Shown: one piece after another, positions 19,750-28,080 of the stretch
How positions within the stretch are numbered: position 1 is the stretch's first letter
Layout of the letters: each line of letters starts with the position of its first letter
Assembly (NCBI GenBank): GCA_900769445.1
Contig: CAAGGR010000014.1
Coordinates: 1-31,185, forward strand
Length of the DNA: 31,185 bases
Direction: 5' to 3'
From: an uncultured Alistipes sp.
GTDB lineage: Bacteria; Bacteroidota; Bacteroidia; Bacteroidales; Rikenellaceae
Program-made: the position numbers and the translations under genes
The notes under the pieces: generated by a model
Told to the model about the DNA's origin: nothing
What the model saw: the letters and a program-made list of their open reading frames with translations, nothing else
Database searches by the model: none

Positions 19750-22446
19750 ATGGCAGACAATAAGCAACTAATGTTTAGCGTGCAGGTGGAGGCAGAGCAA
19801 GCAATAAAAGACCTCGCCATATACAACCGCAACATCCAAAACATCGACAAGAGCATCGAGGAGCTACGCAAGCAGCAGAAAGCCGAGGGCGCAGATGTGC
19901 AGGAGCTGGAGCAGCGCATTGTGCGTATGCAACAAGCTCGCAAGACATACCAAAAGGCTATTGCCGAAAGCTCCAAAGAGCTGCAAAACAGCATAAAGGT
20001 GAACACCCTCGCCGAGGGGTCGCTGGCAGGTTTGCGTGCCGAGCTCTCCAAACTTAACGCCCAATATGATAACCTCTCACGCGCTGACCGTGAGGGCGAC
20101 ATCGGCAAGGGCTTACAGGAGAATATCAACAAGGTAACCAAAGAGATTAAGGATGCCGAGTTTGCGACACAAAGGTTTTACCGCAACGTGGGTAACTACC
20201 CCAACCAGTTAAGTTTTTCCGTTCAACAGGTAGCAAGAGAGTTACCATCGCTTGCCAATGGAGCACAAACTTTCTTCATCGCCATATCGAATAACTTGCC
20301 AATGCTTGCCGACCAAATCAAGGCGGCACACGTCGAGTATAAGGCAGCGGTGGCTTCGGGTGAGGCGGCGACCCCAGTGTGGAAGCAGTTGCTATCGTCT
20401 ATTGAGTCGTGGCAAACACTGCTTACGGGGGGTATTGCTCTGCTCACAGTGTACGGCAAGGATATAGTGGAGTTTGTCGGTGGTTTATTCAAGCAAAAAG
20501 AGGCTTTTGACGCTTCAGCAAAGGCGGCAGAGGACTACAATAAGACGATGACCGAGGCACGCACACAGGGCGCAAAGGATGTGGCACAGCTGCAAACACT
20601 CTACGGCGTGGCTACGGATGTGAAGCGTTCCATTGACCTACGACGTGAGGCGGTGGCGTTACTGCGTAGGGAGTACCCCGCATATCTTCAGCACTTGAGC
20701 GACGAGGAGATTATGGCAGGCAAGGCGGCAGGTGCTTACAAGCTACTGCGTGACCAGATGCTGGAGATGGCAAAGACTCGTGCCATTATGGATCGTCTGA
20801 CAGAGCTAAATGCGGCGCAAGTATCCGCAGAGTATGAAGCAATAAGAGAGGCGGAAATAAAAGTAATTGAGGCGCAAAAAGAGTTGCAAGAATTTGAGGC
20901 TTCAGCTATTAAACAATATGGCGAGAATTTTAAGTTTGCAAATCAGGCACAACAGGCAATGCTTAATTCGACCTATGCGGAATTAACTGCAACATACCGC
21001 AATGCTCTCAAACAATTAGAAGAAGCAGGGGGAAAATTTGAGGAAACATTCAAAATACCTGCAAAAAACGTAGGAGATATTAACGACTATGTTTTATCCG
21101 CAACTGGAAAACTTATAAACGGCATTACTACGTTCCGCACCGAGCTCGACAAAGTAACAGCACCCGACGGCGGCACGGTTAAGGTGCTGGAGCTTGACAT
21201 CGAGCACTTATACGACGATATAAACGCAGTAAATGCAGAGTTAGACTCTATCATCGCAAAACAGCAAGCGCAGGCAAAGGCACTCACGCAAGCCATAGCC
21301 CTCGCCACAAAGGGGTTGGCAAACCCTTTCACCGCGTTAGAGGAGGAGTACGCACAGGCGTTGGAGACTATCCGCCAAGATACCACCCTCGCCAACGACG
21401 AGCGTGTATTCTATGAGTTAGCGTTGGAGGTGCAACTCGCCAAGCGCAAGCAGGAGCTGACGGAGCAACTCAACCGCCAGCAGTACGAGGCACGAGTGGC
21501 GCAGGCAAACAAGGAGCTACAAATGGCGTGGAGGGATGCCGATGCGCAGTATAAGATCAAGCGCGATTTTCTGCAAAAGGAGCTACAAGATGCACGCAAC
21601 AGCGCAGAGCAACGCGCCCGACTTGAGCAGGAGTTGGCAGAGCTTAACAGCCAATATGCCCAGCAGAAGATTGACAACTTCAGCAAGTATGCCCAGCAGG
21701 TGGTGCAGTTAGCCACAAGCATATCCGACGTATTCAAAGCAAACGAGGATGCACAGCTCCAAAAGGCAGAGGCAACAAACGAGGCAGAGAAAAAGAGCCT
21801 CAAGCAGAAGCTGGATAGCGGTCTTATCTCGCAAAAGCGTTACGACCGAGAAATAGCCCGAATGGATGCGGAGCTGGATGCGAAAAAGGCGAAAATCGCC
21901 TACAACCAAGCAATGCGTGAGAAAGCGTTGAGCGTGGCGCAAATCGCCATTAACACCGCTACGGCTATCGCCAAGATATGGGCAGAAGTACCAAAGGCAG
22001 ATTTTGGTGCTACCACTATCGCCCTCACGGCTATGGCGGCGGCTATGGGCGTGGCGCAAACGGCAGCCGTACTCGCTACCCCTATCCCAAAGGCACGCAA
22101 GGGTGGTATCGTGGCAGGTGCTACGCACGAGCAGGGCGGTGTGCTTATCAACACCGAGGATAAGGAGCGTATTATCTCGGCGAAGCCAGCGCAGGCGTTC
22201 CCCGAACTGCTCAACCTTATAAGCTACATCGGCAAGCACTCAAGCATCCCCGACACAGGCTTTGCAGCTCGCACCCTCGTGAGTGGCAGCGCAAGCAGTG
22301 CCCCAATCAATGCCGACGAGCTGGCGCAGAAGATAGGCGCACAGGTGGGTGAGGCGGTGCGACAAATGCCGATTTACCTATCCCTCACCGAGCTAAAGGA
22401 GGCGCAAGAAGAATACGCAAGAATAGAGCAAAGCGCAAAATCATAA
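19750..22446 (+). CDS. tail tape measure protein
   Basis: An 898-residue protein, the longest in the window. It has N-terminal coiled coils (about 1-130), a hydrophobic segment near 225-245 (GGIALLTVYGKDIVEFVGGL), very long heptad-rich helices in the middle (about 500-760), a second Ala-rich hydrophobic region near 745-780 and a Gly-rich C-terminal domain (KGGIVAGATHEQGGVL). These fix the tail length and reach the host membrane at infection. The AT content rises sharply between about 20.83 and 21.12 kb inside the gene, suggesting a replaced segment. Confidence 0.92.
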   Translation: MADNKQLMFSVQVEAEQAIKDLAIYNRNIQNIDKSIEELRKQQKAEGADVQELEQRIVRMQQARKTYQKAIAESSKELQNSIKVNTLAEGSLAGLRAELSKLNAQYDNLSRADREGDIGKGLQENINKVTKEIKDAEFATQRFYRNVGNYPNQLSFSVQQVARELPSLANGAQTFFIAISNNLPMLADQIKAAHVEYKAAVASGEAATPVWKQLLSSIESWQTLLTGGIALLTVYGKDIVEFVGGLFKQKEAFDASAKAAEDYNKTMTEARTQGAKDVAQLQTLYGVATDVKRSIDLRREAVALLRREYPAYLQHLSDEEIMAGKAAGAYKLLRDQMLEMAKTRAIMDRLTELNAAQVSAEYEAIREAEIKVIEAQKELQEFEASAIKQYGENFKFANQAQQAMLNSTYAELTATYRNALKQLEEAGGKFEETFKIPAKNVGDINDYVLSATGKLINGITTFRTELDKVTAPDGGTVKVLELDIEHLYDDINAVNAELDSIIAKQQAQAKALTQAIALATKGLANPFTALEEEYAQALETIRQDTTLANDERVFYELALEVQLAKRKQELTEQLNRQQYEARVAQANKELQMAWRDADAQYKIKRDFLQKELQDARNSAEQRARLEQELAELNSQYAQQKIDNFSKYAQQVVQLATSISDVFKANEDAQLQKAEATNEAEKKSLKQKLDSGLISQKRYDREIARMDAELDAKKAKIAYNQAMREKALSVAQIAINTATAIAKIWAEVPKADFGATTIALTAMAAAMGVAQTAAVLATPIPKARKGGIVAGATHEQGGVLINTEDKERIISAKPAQAFPELLNLISYIGKHSSIPDTGFAARTLVSGSASSAPINADELAQKIGAQVGEAVRQMPIYLSLTELKEAQEEYARIEQSAKS

Positions 22447-22452
22447 AACACT

Positions 22453-22695
22453 ATGGCAACAGCGTATGACATTATAATCTCCATACCAAAGGAGAAGCGC
22501 AAGGAAATGGCACGGGCGGGGCTACTCTCGCCCGACACCGAGCGTAACATCTACATTTATGAGCTCTGGCTCTCGCTCATAGCGCAGGGCGTGCGAAAAA
22601 TGGACGCTTACACCAATATCTCGGAGCGTTGCTACACCTCCGAGGATAATGTGCGCAAAATCATTAAGAAAATGGGGGTAGAAGCCAAAGAATAA
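22453..22695 (+). CDS. small helical protein, possible HTH
   Basis: An 80-residue protein 6 bp after the tape measure stop. Helices include PKEKRKEMARAGLLSPDTER and a C-terminal MDAYTNISERCYTSEDNVRK that resembles a helix-turn-helix recognition region. It is followed by 140 bp without a gene and a possible promoter. It could regulate the head module or be a tail accessory; the sequence does not decide. Confidence 0.65.
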   Translation: MATAYDIIISIPKEKRKEMARAGLLSPDTERNIYIYELWLSLIAQGVRKMDAYTNISERCYTSEDNVRKIIKKMGVEAKE

Positions 22696-22808
22696 CCCCA
22701 GCCACCCAACCCACCCAAAACAAGAAAACAACGGCAGAAAACGCCCAAAACGCGCCATTACGGAGGGAATGGAAAAAAGATTACCAACAAACCATTTAAC
22801 CGATTAGT

Positions 22809-22816
22809 TAAATTTG
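22809..22816 (+). promoter_or_regulatory. possible -7 box before the head module
   Basis: TAAATTTG fits the TAnnTTTG consensus and lies 20 nt before the protease ATG, after 140 bp of non-coding sequence. No TTTG is found 19-21 nt upstream, so this is weak. A promoter here would allow separate control of the head genes. Confidence 0.3.
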
Positions 22817-22835
22817 TGTAACAAACGACAAAATT

Positions 22836-23891
22836 ATGATTGAAATTAAAGTTCATACGCTTATAGCTCACACAGAGTGCGCTTTTCTCTACTCAATGGA
22901 CGGAGAGGATGGCGTGTTCTCGTTGGAGACGGTGCAGCGCATTTTTGAGGAGCACCCCGACGAAAAAGATTTTCGCCTTAACATCCATTGTCAGGGCGGA
23001 GAGATTGCCGAGGGTTTAGCCATCTACGATTTTCTGCGCACCAGTGGCAAAAACATCTACACCAACATTGAGGGTGCGTGCCACTCTATGGCTATCGTGT
23101 TGCTCTTGGCAGCACCAAAGGAAAACCGCACAGCCAACCCCAACAGCCGTGCTCTTATCCACTTGCCATATCTTGAGTGGGCAGGAGGCACAGCCGACGA
23201 GTTGAAAAAAGCGGAGGAGATGGTGCGAGACTCGCAGAACGCTATCATCGACATTTACGCTGACCGCACCGAGCTAACCCGCGAGGAGGCGGAGCGCATT
23301 ATGGCGGAGGAGCAGTACCACTCAATGGACGAAATGTTAAAATGGGGCTTTATCGGAAAGATAAACTCATATAATACAAACCTTTCAAAATCAAAAAACA
23401 AAACAATGAACGCACTTTTAGACAAGATTACTAACTTCTTGGCATCACTCAAGAACGAGGTAAACAGCGCGGCGGAGGATGTGAAAAATTACATTTTCTA
23501 CGGCGAGGATGGTGTGGAGCTTTTCCGCACCGAGCGCGAGGATGACCACTTGGAGGTGGGTATGAAAGCCGAGCCTGACGGCGTGTACGAGATTGGCGAG
23601 CGTGTTATCGTCATCGAGGGCGGTGTAATCACCGAGATACGCAACAAGGTAGAGGATGACCCACGCGACGAGGAGCTGAACGCATTGCGTGAGCAGGTCG
23701 CAAACCTCACTACACAGCTGGAGCAGGCTAACGCCCAGCTCACAAACGCCACAAACCTACTCACCGAGGCAAAGGCGCAGATTAAGTCGCAGGGTAAGAT
23801 TGGCAACCGTGTGGGCGCACCAAAGGTGGGTGAGCAGTCACCTACAAGAGAGGAGCGCAAGGCAGCCATCAAGGAGAAGCTGAAGAAGTAA
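22836..23891 (+). CDS. ClpP-like prohead protease, fused to scaffold-like C-terminus
   Basis: A 351-residue protein. Residues about 1-180 form an S14/ClpP-type domain with the nucleophile Ser84 (GACHSMAIVLLL) and catalytic His109 (SRALIHLP). Residues 191-351 are different: a beta segment then a long coiled coil (ALREQVANLTTQLEQANAQL) and a basic tail, like a capsid scaffold. Such fusions cleave scaffold and themselves during head maturation. An internal in-frame ATG (Met191, at 23406) with an A-rich leader may yield the scaffold alone, as in lambda C/Nu3. The major capsid gene follows after 43 bp. Confidence 0.9.
   Translation: MIEIKVHTLIAHTECAFLYSMDGEDGVFSLETVQRIFEEHPDEKDFRLNIHCQGGEIAEGLAIYDFLRTSGKNIYTNIEGACHSMAIVLLLAAPKENRTANPNSRALIHLPYLEWAGGTADELKKAEEMVRDSQNAIIDIYADRTELTREEAERIMAEEQYHSMDEMLKWGFIGKINSYNTNLSKSKNKTMNALLDKITNFLASLKNEVNSAAEDVKNYIFYGEDGVELFRTEREDDHLEVGMKAEPDGVYEIGERVIVIEGGVITEIRNKVEDDPRDEELNALREQVANLTTQLEQANAQLTNATNLLTEAKAQIKSQGKIGNRVGAPKVGEQSPTREERKAAIKEKLKK
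23406..23891 (+). CDS. possible internal-start scaffold protein
   Basis: An in-frame ATG at 23406 inside the protease gene is preceded by an A-rich run ending AAACAAAACA, very like the leaders of the other genes in this window. It would give a 161-residue protein, MNALLDKITNFLASLKNEVN to the coiled coil and basic tail, that matches a scaffold. The protease domain ends just upstream near residue 180. This is inferred from position and leader; translation at this site is not shown. Confidence 0.45.
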   Translation: MNALLDKITNFLASLKNEVNSAAEDVKNYIFYGEDGVELFRTEREDDHLEVGMKAEPDGVYEIGERVIVIEGGVITEIRNKVEDDPRDEELNALREQVANLTTQLEQANAQLTNATNLLTEAKAQIKSQGKIGNRVGAPKVGEQSPTREERKAAIKEKLKK

Positions 23892-23934
23892 CTCCTAAAT
23901 CTCAACTATTACAATTTTTTCAACTATTACAACT

Positions 23935-24996
23935 ATGGCAACAAAGATTGATTTTTCAAAGTTTACATTCACAGCGGAGCAAATTCGTGACATCAACGAT
24001 TTGCTATACGATCAGGTGATGCACGCCCCTGACCTCGCTTTCATTCACACCATTTTCCCTGGAGTCGTATTCGACAAGGAGGTAGGCTTCCTCACTGGTG
24101 GCGGTTTGGTAGGTAAGGCAGGACAGGGTTGCGACCCAACTCCACAGGATTACCAGATTGGCACACGCGCGGTAACGTGGGCACCGAAGCGTTGGGAGGT
24201 GTTCATCAGCGAGTGCGCATACGAGTTGGAGCAGACTGCTGCCGTTTACGCTCTGCGCAATGGCACTTTGGTAAGCGACCTCACAGATACCGACTATATG
24301 GCTATCGTGGTGGAGTTCTTGCGTGAGTCTTTGCATGACTTCTTCTACCGCATTGCGTGGTTTGGCGACGTGGATGCAGAGAACGTGGGCGACGGCGGTC
24401 AGATTACCGCAGGCGTGGACGTTACATACTTCACCCTCATTGACGGCTTCTGGAAGCAGCTCACCGCAGGTGTTACCGCTAACCCAGCCCTCGGCGTGAC
24501 TATCGCAGCCAACGCAGAGGCAACAAAGGCGGAGCAGTTGGCAGGCTTGACACCAGAGGCAGCCTACAACACATTGCAGGCTATGTACTTCGGTGCGCCA
24601 CTTGATATGCGTGCGTCAGGCGATATGCGCTTCCTCGTTACGCAGTCAGTAGCAGATGCTTATATGCAGTATTTGCAGGGCAAGAACATCGACGCAACAT
24701 ACCGCAACCTCGTGGACGGCGTGCCTGCTCTTATGTTCAACGGCGTGCCAGTCATTGCGCTCCCAATCTGGGACTCTATGATCAAGTCATATCAGGACTT
24801 GGGCGCAACCTACTACAAACCACACCGTGCCGTGCTCATTGAGAAGCTCAACCTCGGCATCGGCGTAAGCTCGGAGGATGGTTTGGCAAGGTTCGACATC
24901 TGGTACGATAAGACCTCACGCAAGAACTATGTGCTTGCACAGGACACTATCGACGCAAAGCTGCTGAACGCATCGCGCTTCGTATTGGCGCAGTAA
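23935..24996 (+). CDS. major capsid protein
   Basis: A 353-residue protein with MATKIDFSKFTFTAEQIRDI at the start and an HK97-like mix of helix and strands. It directly follows the protease/scaffold gene and precedes a strong hairpin plus T-run, a layout that favours abundant capsid mRNA. Segments such as WAPKRWEVFISECAYELEQT, FLRESLHDFFYRIAWFGDVD and LIEKLNLGIGVSSEDGLARF match capsid proteins of Bacteroidetes phages as I recall them. The call rests on order and general features; no unique motif defines the fold. Confidence 0.85.
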   Translation: MATKIDFSKFTFTAEQIRDINDLLYDQVMHAPDLAFIHTIFPGVVFDKEVGFLTGGGLVGKAGQGCDPTPQDYQIGTRAVTWAPKRWEVFISECAYELEQTAAVYALRNGTLVSDLTDTDYMAIVVEFLRESLHDFFYRIAWFGDVDAENVGDGGQITAGVDVTYFTLIDGFWKQLTAGVTANPALGVTIAANAEATKAEQLAGLTPEAAYNTLQAMYFGAPLDMRASGDMRFLVTQSVADAYMQYLQGKNIDATYRNLVDGVPALMFNGVPVIALPIWDSMIKSYQDLGATYYKPHRAVLIEKLNLGIGVSSEDGLARFDIWYDKTSRKNYVLAQDTIDAKLLNASRFVLAQ

Positions 24997-25002
24997 CCTA
25001 AT

Positions 25003-25031
25003 GGGGTGGGCAACCCCCACCCCTCTTTTTC
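25003..25031 (+). terminator. terminator after the capsid gene
   Basis: GGGGTGGG (25003-25010), loop CAACC, CCCACCCC (25016-25023), then TCTTTTTC. It is strong and lies inside the late operon, so it probably lowers downstream expression relative to capsid. An ATG at 25001 that opens the next frame falls inside this hairpin, so the true start is placed at 25055. Confidence 0.8.
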
Positions 25032-25054
25032 TCAACTATAAAAACGTAAAAAAT

Positions 25055-25621
25055 ATGATTGATTGCGGTAAAATTTCAGCTAACCTCACACTCGCATCGT
25101 GTGCAGTTTCTTCGATTGCGGTAGAGCCAGAGGTGATCCTTATGAACCACGCCGATATTGACGAGGTGACAGAGGCGGACGGCGTAATCTCTGCTATCGT
25201 ACTCAAGGAGGGTGCTAACGGCTATAAATACAGCACATTCCGCAACGGTGTAGAGGGTACGGTGGGTGTAAATGTAGGCTCATACGTTACTCGCTTCACG
25301 CATCAGTTGCTTATCCGTGTATTCTCAAAAACACAGGAGATTAAAGACCAGCTCAATGCGTTGGCTAACGGTCGCGTTGTTGCTATCGTCAAGAACGCAA
25401 GCAACGAGAGTGAGGAGGTAAAATATGAGGTGTACGGCAAGGACAACGGTCTTATCGTTACCGACTTGCAGGCAGTGACTACCGATGCCGACGGCATTGT
25501 GTACGCCGTTACTTTGGCTTCGGGCGAGAACGCATACGAGAGCCAGCTCCCTGCGTCTTTCTATGCTACATCACTGGAGCAGACCGAGACAGCTATCAAT
25601 GCGTTGCTGGGTGCTAATTAA
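25055..25621 (+). CDS. head-associated protein, beta-rich
   Basis: A 188-residue protein starting MIDCGKISANLTLASCAVSS at 25055, with the A-rich leader AACGTAAAAAAT. It is mostly beta, acidic, with no membrane segments, and includes GYKYSTFRNGVEGTVGVNVG. Located right after the capsid gene and its terminator, it is probably a head decoration or joining protein. The upstream in-frame ATG at 25001 is rejected because it lies in a terminator stem. The stop overlaps the next start (TAATG). Confidence 0.75.
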   Translation: MIDCGKISANLTLASCAVSSIAVEPEVILMNHADIDEVTEADGVISAIVLKEGANGYKYSTFRNGVEGTVGVNVGSYVTRFTHQLLIRVFSKTQEIKDQLNALANGRVVAIVKNASNESEEVKYEVYGKDNGLIVTDLQAVTTDADGIVYAVTLASGENAYESQLPASFYATSLEQTETAINALLGAN

Positions 25622-26160
25622 TGGGCATTATGGAGGCATTAGAGCAGTTTCGTAAGAGCTACGGAGGTTTAACCACGTCACAGGTGCGCACCCTCATAAA
25701 AGAGGACACAGGCTTCCGCAATACGCTGGCAAGTCTATATCGCCAATGCTTTCACAAGCACCTCAATACAGGGTGCAGCAACTGCTGGCTCGATGCTTTC
25801 GTTATGCTTCGCAGATTAACAAAACAAACTTTTGAAGATATGAAAAATCGTTTATTTGAACTCAAGGCGGGAGCGTTGCTTGTGGATGTTATCAACGGCG
25901 ACAACGCCAAGATGGCGACACACCACAACCTCACCGACGAGCTTGCGCTTTACCATTTGCGCACAAACCCAAAGAGCATCCGCCTATTTTCAAAATACCC
26001 CGAAAATTGGCAGGAGCTTGCAGAGGCGGAGGCAGAGCCACAGCCAACCAATGAGGAAGCACCAGCACCAGCCGAGGAGGCAGAGGTGGAGGTTGCGGAG
26101 CTTGCAGAGGCGGAGGCAGAGCCACAGCCAAAGGCAAAAGCTAAACGCAAGAAGAAATAA
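25621..26160 (+). CDS. head-module protein with repeat-rich acidic tail
   Basis: A 179-residue protein. Residues about 1-130 are helical and globular (QCFHKHLNTGCSNCWLDAF carries three Cys). Residues 130-179 are Ala/Glu/Pro-rich, contain AEAEAEPQP twice, and end in a Lys-rich tip (KAKAKRKKK). The acidic part followed by a basic end could bind scaffold or DNA. A 35-bp exact direct repeat (26013-26047 and 26097-26131) underlies the duplicated peptide. Function unknown. Confidence 0.75.
   Translation: MGIMEALEQFRKSYGGLTTSQVRTLIKEDTGFRNTLASLYRQCFHKHLNTGCSNCWLDAFVMLRRLTKQTFEDMKNRLFELKAGALLVDVINGDNAKMATHHNLTDELALYHLRTNPKSIRLFSKYPENWQELAEAEAEPQPTNEEAPAPAEEAEVEVAELAEAEAEPQPKAKAKRKKK
26013..26131 (+). 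repeat. 35-bp direct repeat in the acidic tail
   Basis: GGAGCTTGCAGAGGCGGAGG and the 15 bases after it occur at 26013-26047 and again at 26097-26131 without mismatch, 84 bp apart. The repeat keeps the reading frame and duplicates the ELAEAEAEPQP segment, so recombination between copies would shorten or lengthen the tail in frame. Confidence 0.9.
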
Positions 26161-26181
26161 CGAGGAATATTCCCATTCATC

Positions 26182-26215
26182 AGCCCGTTTGCCGTCTTTG
26201 GTGACGGGCTTTTTT
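26182..26215 (+). terminator. intrinsic terminator before the portal gene
   Basis: AGCCCGT (26182-26188) pairs with ACGGGCT (26204-26210), followed by six T (26210-26215). It lies 7 bp before the portal ATG and would attenuate rather than end late transcription, since connector and fibre genes follow without a clear new promoter. Confidence 0.75.
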
Positions 26216-26222
26216 CAAAACT

Positions 26223-27497
26223 ATGAGAGCAGAAATACTAAAAACGCAGAAGCAGGTCGAGGTATCCAATAACTCAAACTACGGCATACAAAACTACGGC
26301 GCATATAACGACCTCCCACAGCGCATTATGGAGATTGTGGAGGCGAGTGCTACGGGCTCATCGTGCGTGGAGACATACCGCAAGTTCATTGCAGGGCGTG
26401 GCTTCGAGGTGGAGGCTTTCTATCGTGCTATCATCAACGAGAAGCGAGAGACTGCCGACGACCTGCTACACGCCATAAGTGACGACTTCGCACGCTTCGG
26501 TGGCTTCGCCCTGCACGTCAATTATAACGCCCTCTATCAGATTGTGGAGGTTACGCACGTCCCTCTGGAGTGGGTGCGCTTCGGTGAGCTGGGTAGCGAT
26601 TACAGCTTCTCAATGGTGGCGGTGCATCCAGATTGGGGCAAACGCTTTGGGGCGTTGCGTCGCTTTAACTCTGCCGACATTGAGCGTTACCACCTTTACG
26701 ACCCAACACCCGAAACGATAGACGCAGAGGTCGCATCTGCGGGCGGATGGGATAACTACAAGGGTCAAATACTCTACTACTCCAACCGAGGCGAAAAGGT
26801 GTACCCTATGCCCATTTATGGGGCGGTGCTTACCGATATGAGCAACGAGGAGGGCTTGAGCAACATAACCCAGCGCAACGTGCGCCACAACTTCCTCCCT
26901 GCGGGTATGCTGGTGGACTACGACAATACCGCCAACACCGAGGGGCAGGAGAACGAAACAAAGGAGGAGCTAAAGGCGTTCCAGGGCGATATGAAAGCGG
27001 GGCAGCTTATGTATGTGAATGTGCGAGAGGGAGAGACACCGCCCGAGTTTAAGCCGTTCACCGCCAATAACTACGATAAGGCATTTACCAATGCCGAGGA
27101 AAAGACACCAGAGATCATCGGGCGTGCTTTCGTACAGCCCCCTATCTTGAGGGCGCAGGATGTAGGCTCAAACTTTGGCGCAACGCTTATGCAAAACGCC
27201 TACGACTTCTATAACTCAATCACCGAGAATGAGCGAATGGTTATCGAGCGAGTCTTTTCGCAGGTGTTCAGCCGTTGGCACGACCCCAACATCAACCCCG
27301 AGCGTAACTACTCAATCATCCCAAAGGAGTACCGCGTAAATATGAGCCTTGCCGAGAAGCTGGGCGACAATACGGACAGGGTGCTGGAGGTGTTGCGTAG
27401 TGATATGACGGAGAGCGCAAAGCGTGTGATTTTGTCAAAGATTTTCAACCTAACCGACGAAGATATTAACGAGCTACTGGAGGGGCTTCGAGTATGA
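26223..27497 (+). CDS. portal protein
   Basis: A 424-residue protein that forms the DNA entry ring of the head and binds terminase. It starts MRAEILKTQKQVEVSNNSNY and shows portal-like features: an N-terminal alpha/beta domain with LHVNYNALYQIVEVTHVPLE, a helical stretch with FQGDMKAGQLMYVNV and PPEFKPFTANNYDKAF, then the helical VQPPILRAQDVGSNFGATLM wing. The stop overlaps the connector start by four bases. Portal normally precedes capsid; here it follows, an inverted order. Confidence 0.82.
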   Translation: MRAEILKTQKQVEVSNNSNYGIQNYGAYNDLPQRIMEIVEASATGSSCVETYRKFIAGRGFEVEAFYRAIINEKRETADDLLHAISDDFARFGGFALHVNYNALYQIVEVTHVPLEWVRFGELGSDYSFSMVAVHPDWGKRFGALRRFNSADIERYHLYDPTPETIDAEVASAGGWDNYKGQILYYSNRGEKVYPMPIYGAVLTDMSNEEGLSNITQRNVRHNFLPAGMLVDYDNTANTEGQENETKEELKAFQGDMKAGQLMYVNVREGETPPEFKPFTANNYDKAFTNAEEKTPEIIGRAFVQPPILRAQDVGSNFGATLMQNAYDFYNSITENERMVIERVFSQVFSRWHDPNINPERNYSIIPKEYRVNMSLAEKLGDNTDRVLEVLRSDMTESAKRVILSKIFNLTDEDINELLEGLRV

Positions 27498-28066
27498 TAA
27501 TCACGGTAGAAGATATAAGAAAGGTTCGCCCCATAGCGTATAACATCGACGAGGAGCGTGTAAATGTGTTTATCCGAGAGGCGGCGGAGCTGGATGTAAT
27601 CCCAGAGATTGGCGCAGATATTTACGAGCGATTTAACCAGCTGGGCAACATCGTAGTGGATGCGGAGCGTGCTAACCTACAAACCGAGGAGGGCGCAGAC
27701 ATTTACGCATTGTCGGAGGGTGATCTCTCAACGGAAGAACATAAATTTCTCTTTGGCGGTTACTATACAGACGACTGCGGTAAGGGGCGTTATTTTAGCG
27801 GTCTGAAGGTGGCACTTGCCTACTTTGCCTATGCAAGGCTGGTGCGTAATGCGCAGATAAATGTAACGCCTTATGGCGTGGTGCGTAAGCTGGGCGAGGA
27901 GAGCGAGCCAACGAGTCAAACAACCATCGCCTCGGTGTCGGCAGATGCTTACAACATCGGCAAGGCTCTGCTGGCGGAGGCTCTGCGCTACTGGCGCAAA
28001 TACGGTGAGGGCAAATGCTGCTCCAAGCCGATAAGAAAGAAGAAATTTTTAGCTATTGGCAACTAA
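27494..28066 (+). CDS. head-tail connector protein
   Basis: A 190-residue protein overlapping the portal stop by 4 bp. It begins MIITVEDIRKVRPIAYNIDE, contains LKVALAYFAYARLVRNAQIN, and is mostly helical, a profile I associate with DUF6712-type or similar connectors in Bacteroidetes phages. It would attach to the portal ring and receive the tail. The last residues overlap in another frame the beginning of the long fibre frame; the fibre start is better placed at 28081. Confidence 0.75.
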   Translation: MIITVEDIRKVRPIAYNIDEERVNVFIREAAELDVIPEIGADIYERFNQLGNIVVDAERANLQTEEGADIYALSEGDLSTEEHKFLFGGYYTDDCGKGRYFSGLKVALAYFAYARLVRNAQINVTPYGVVRKLGEESEPTSQTTIASVSADAYNIGKALLAEALRYWRKYGEGKCCSKPIRKKKFLAIGN

Positions 28067-28080
28067 TAAACTACAATACT

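Noticed and set aside
25001..25054. ATG at 25001 as start of the head protein
   Set aside because: It falls in a terminator hairpin; ATG 25055 has the typical A-rich leader.
28015..28080. ATG at 28015 as start of the large fibre
   Set aside because: It lies within the connector gene; ATG 28081 follows the connector stop with a normal leader.
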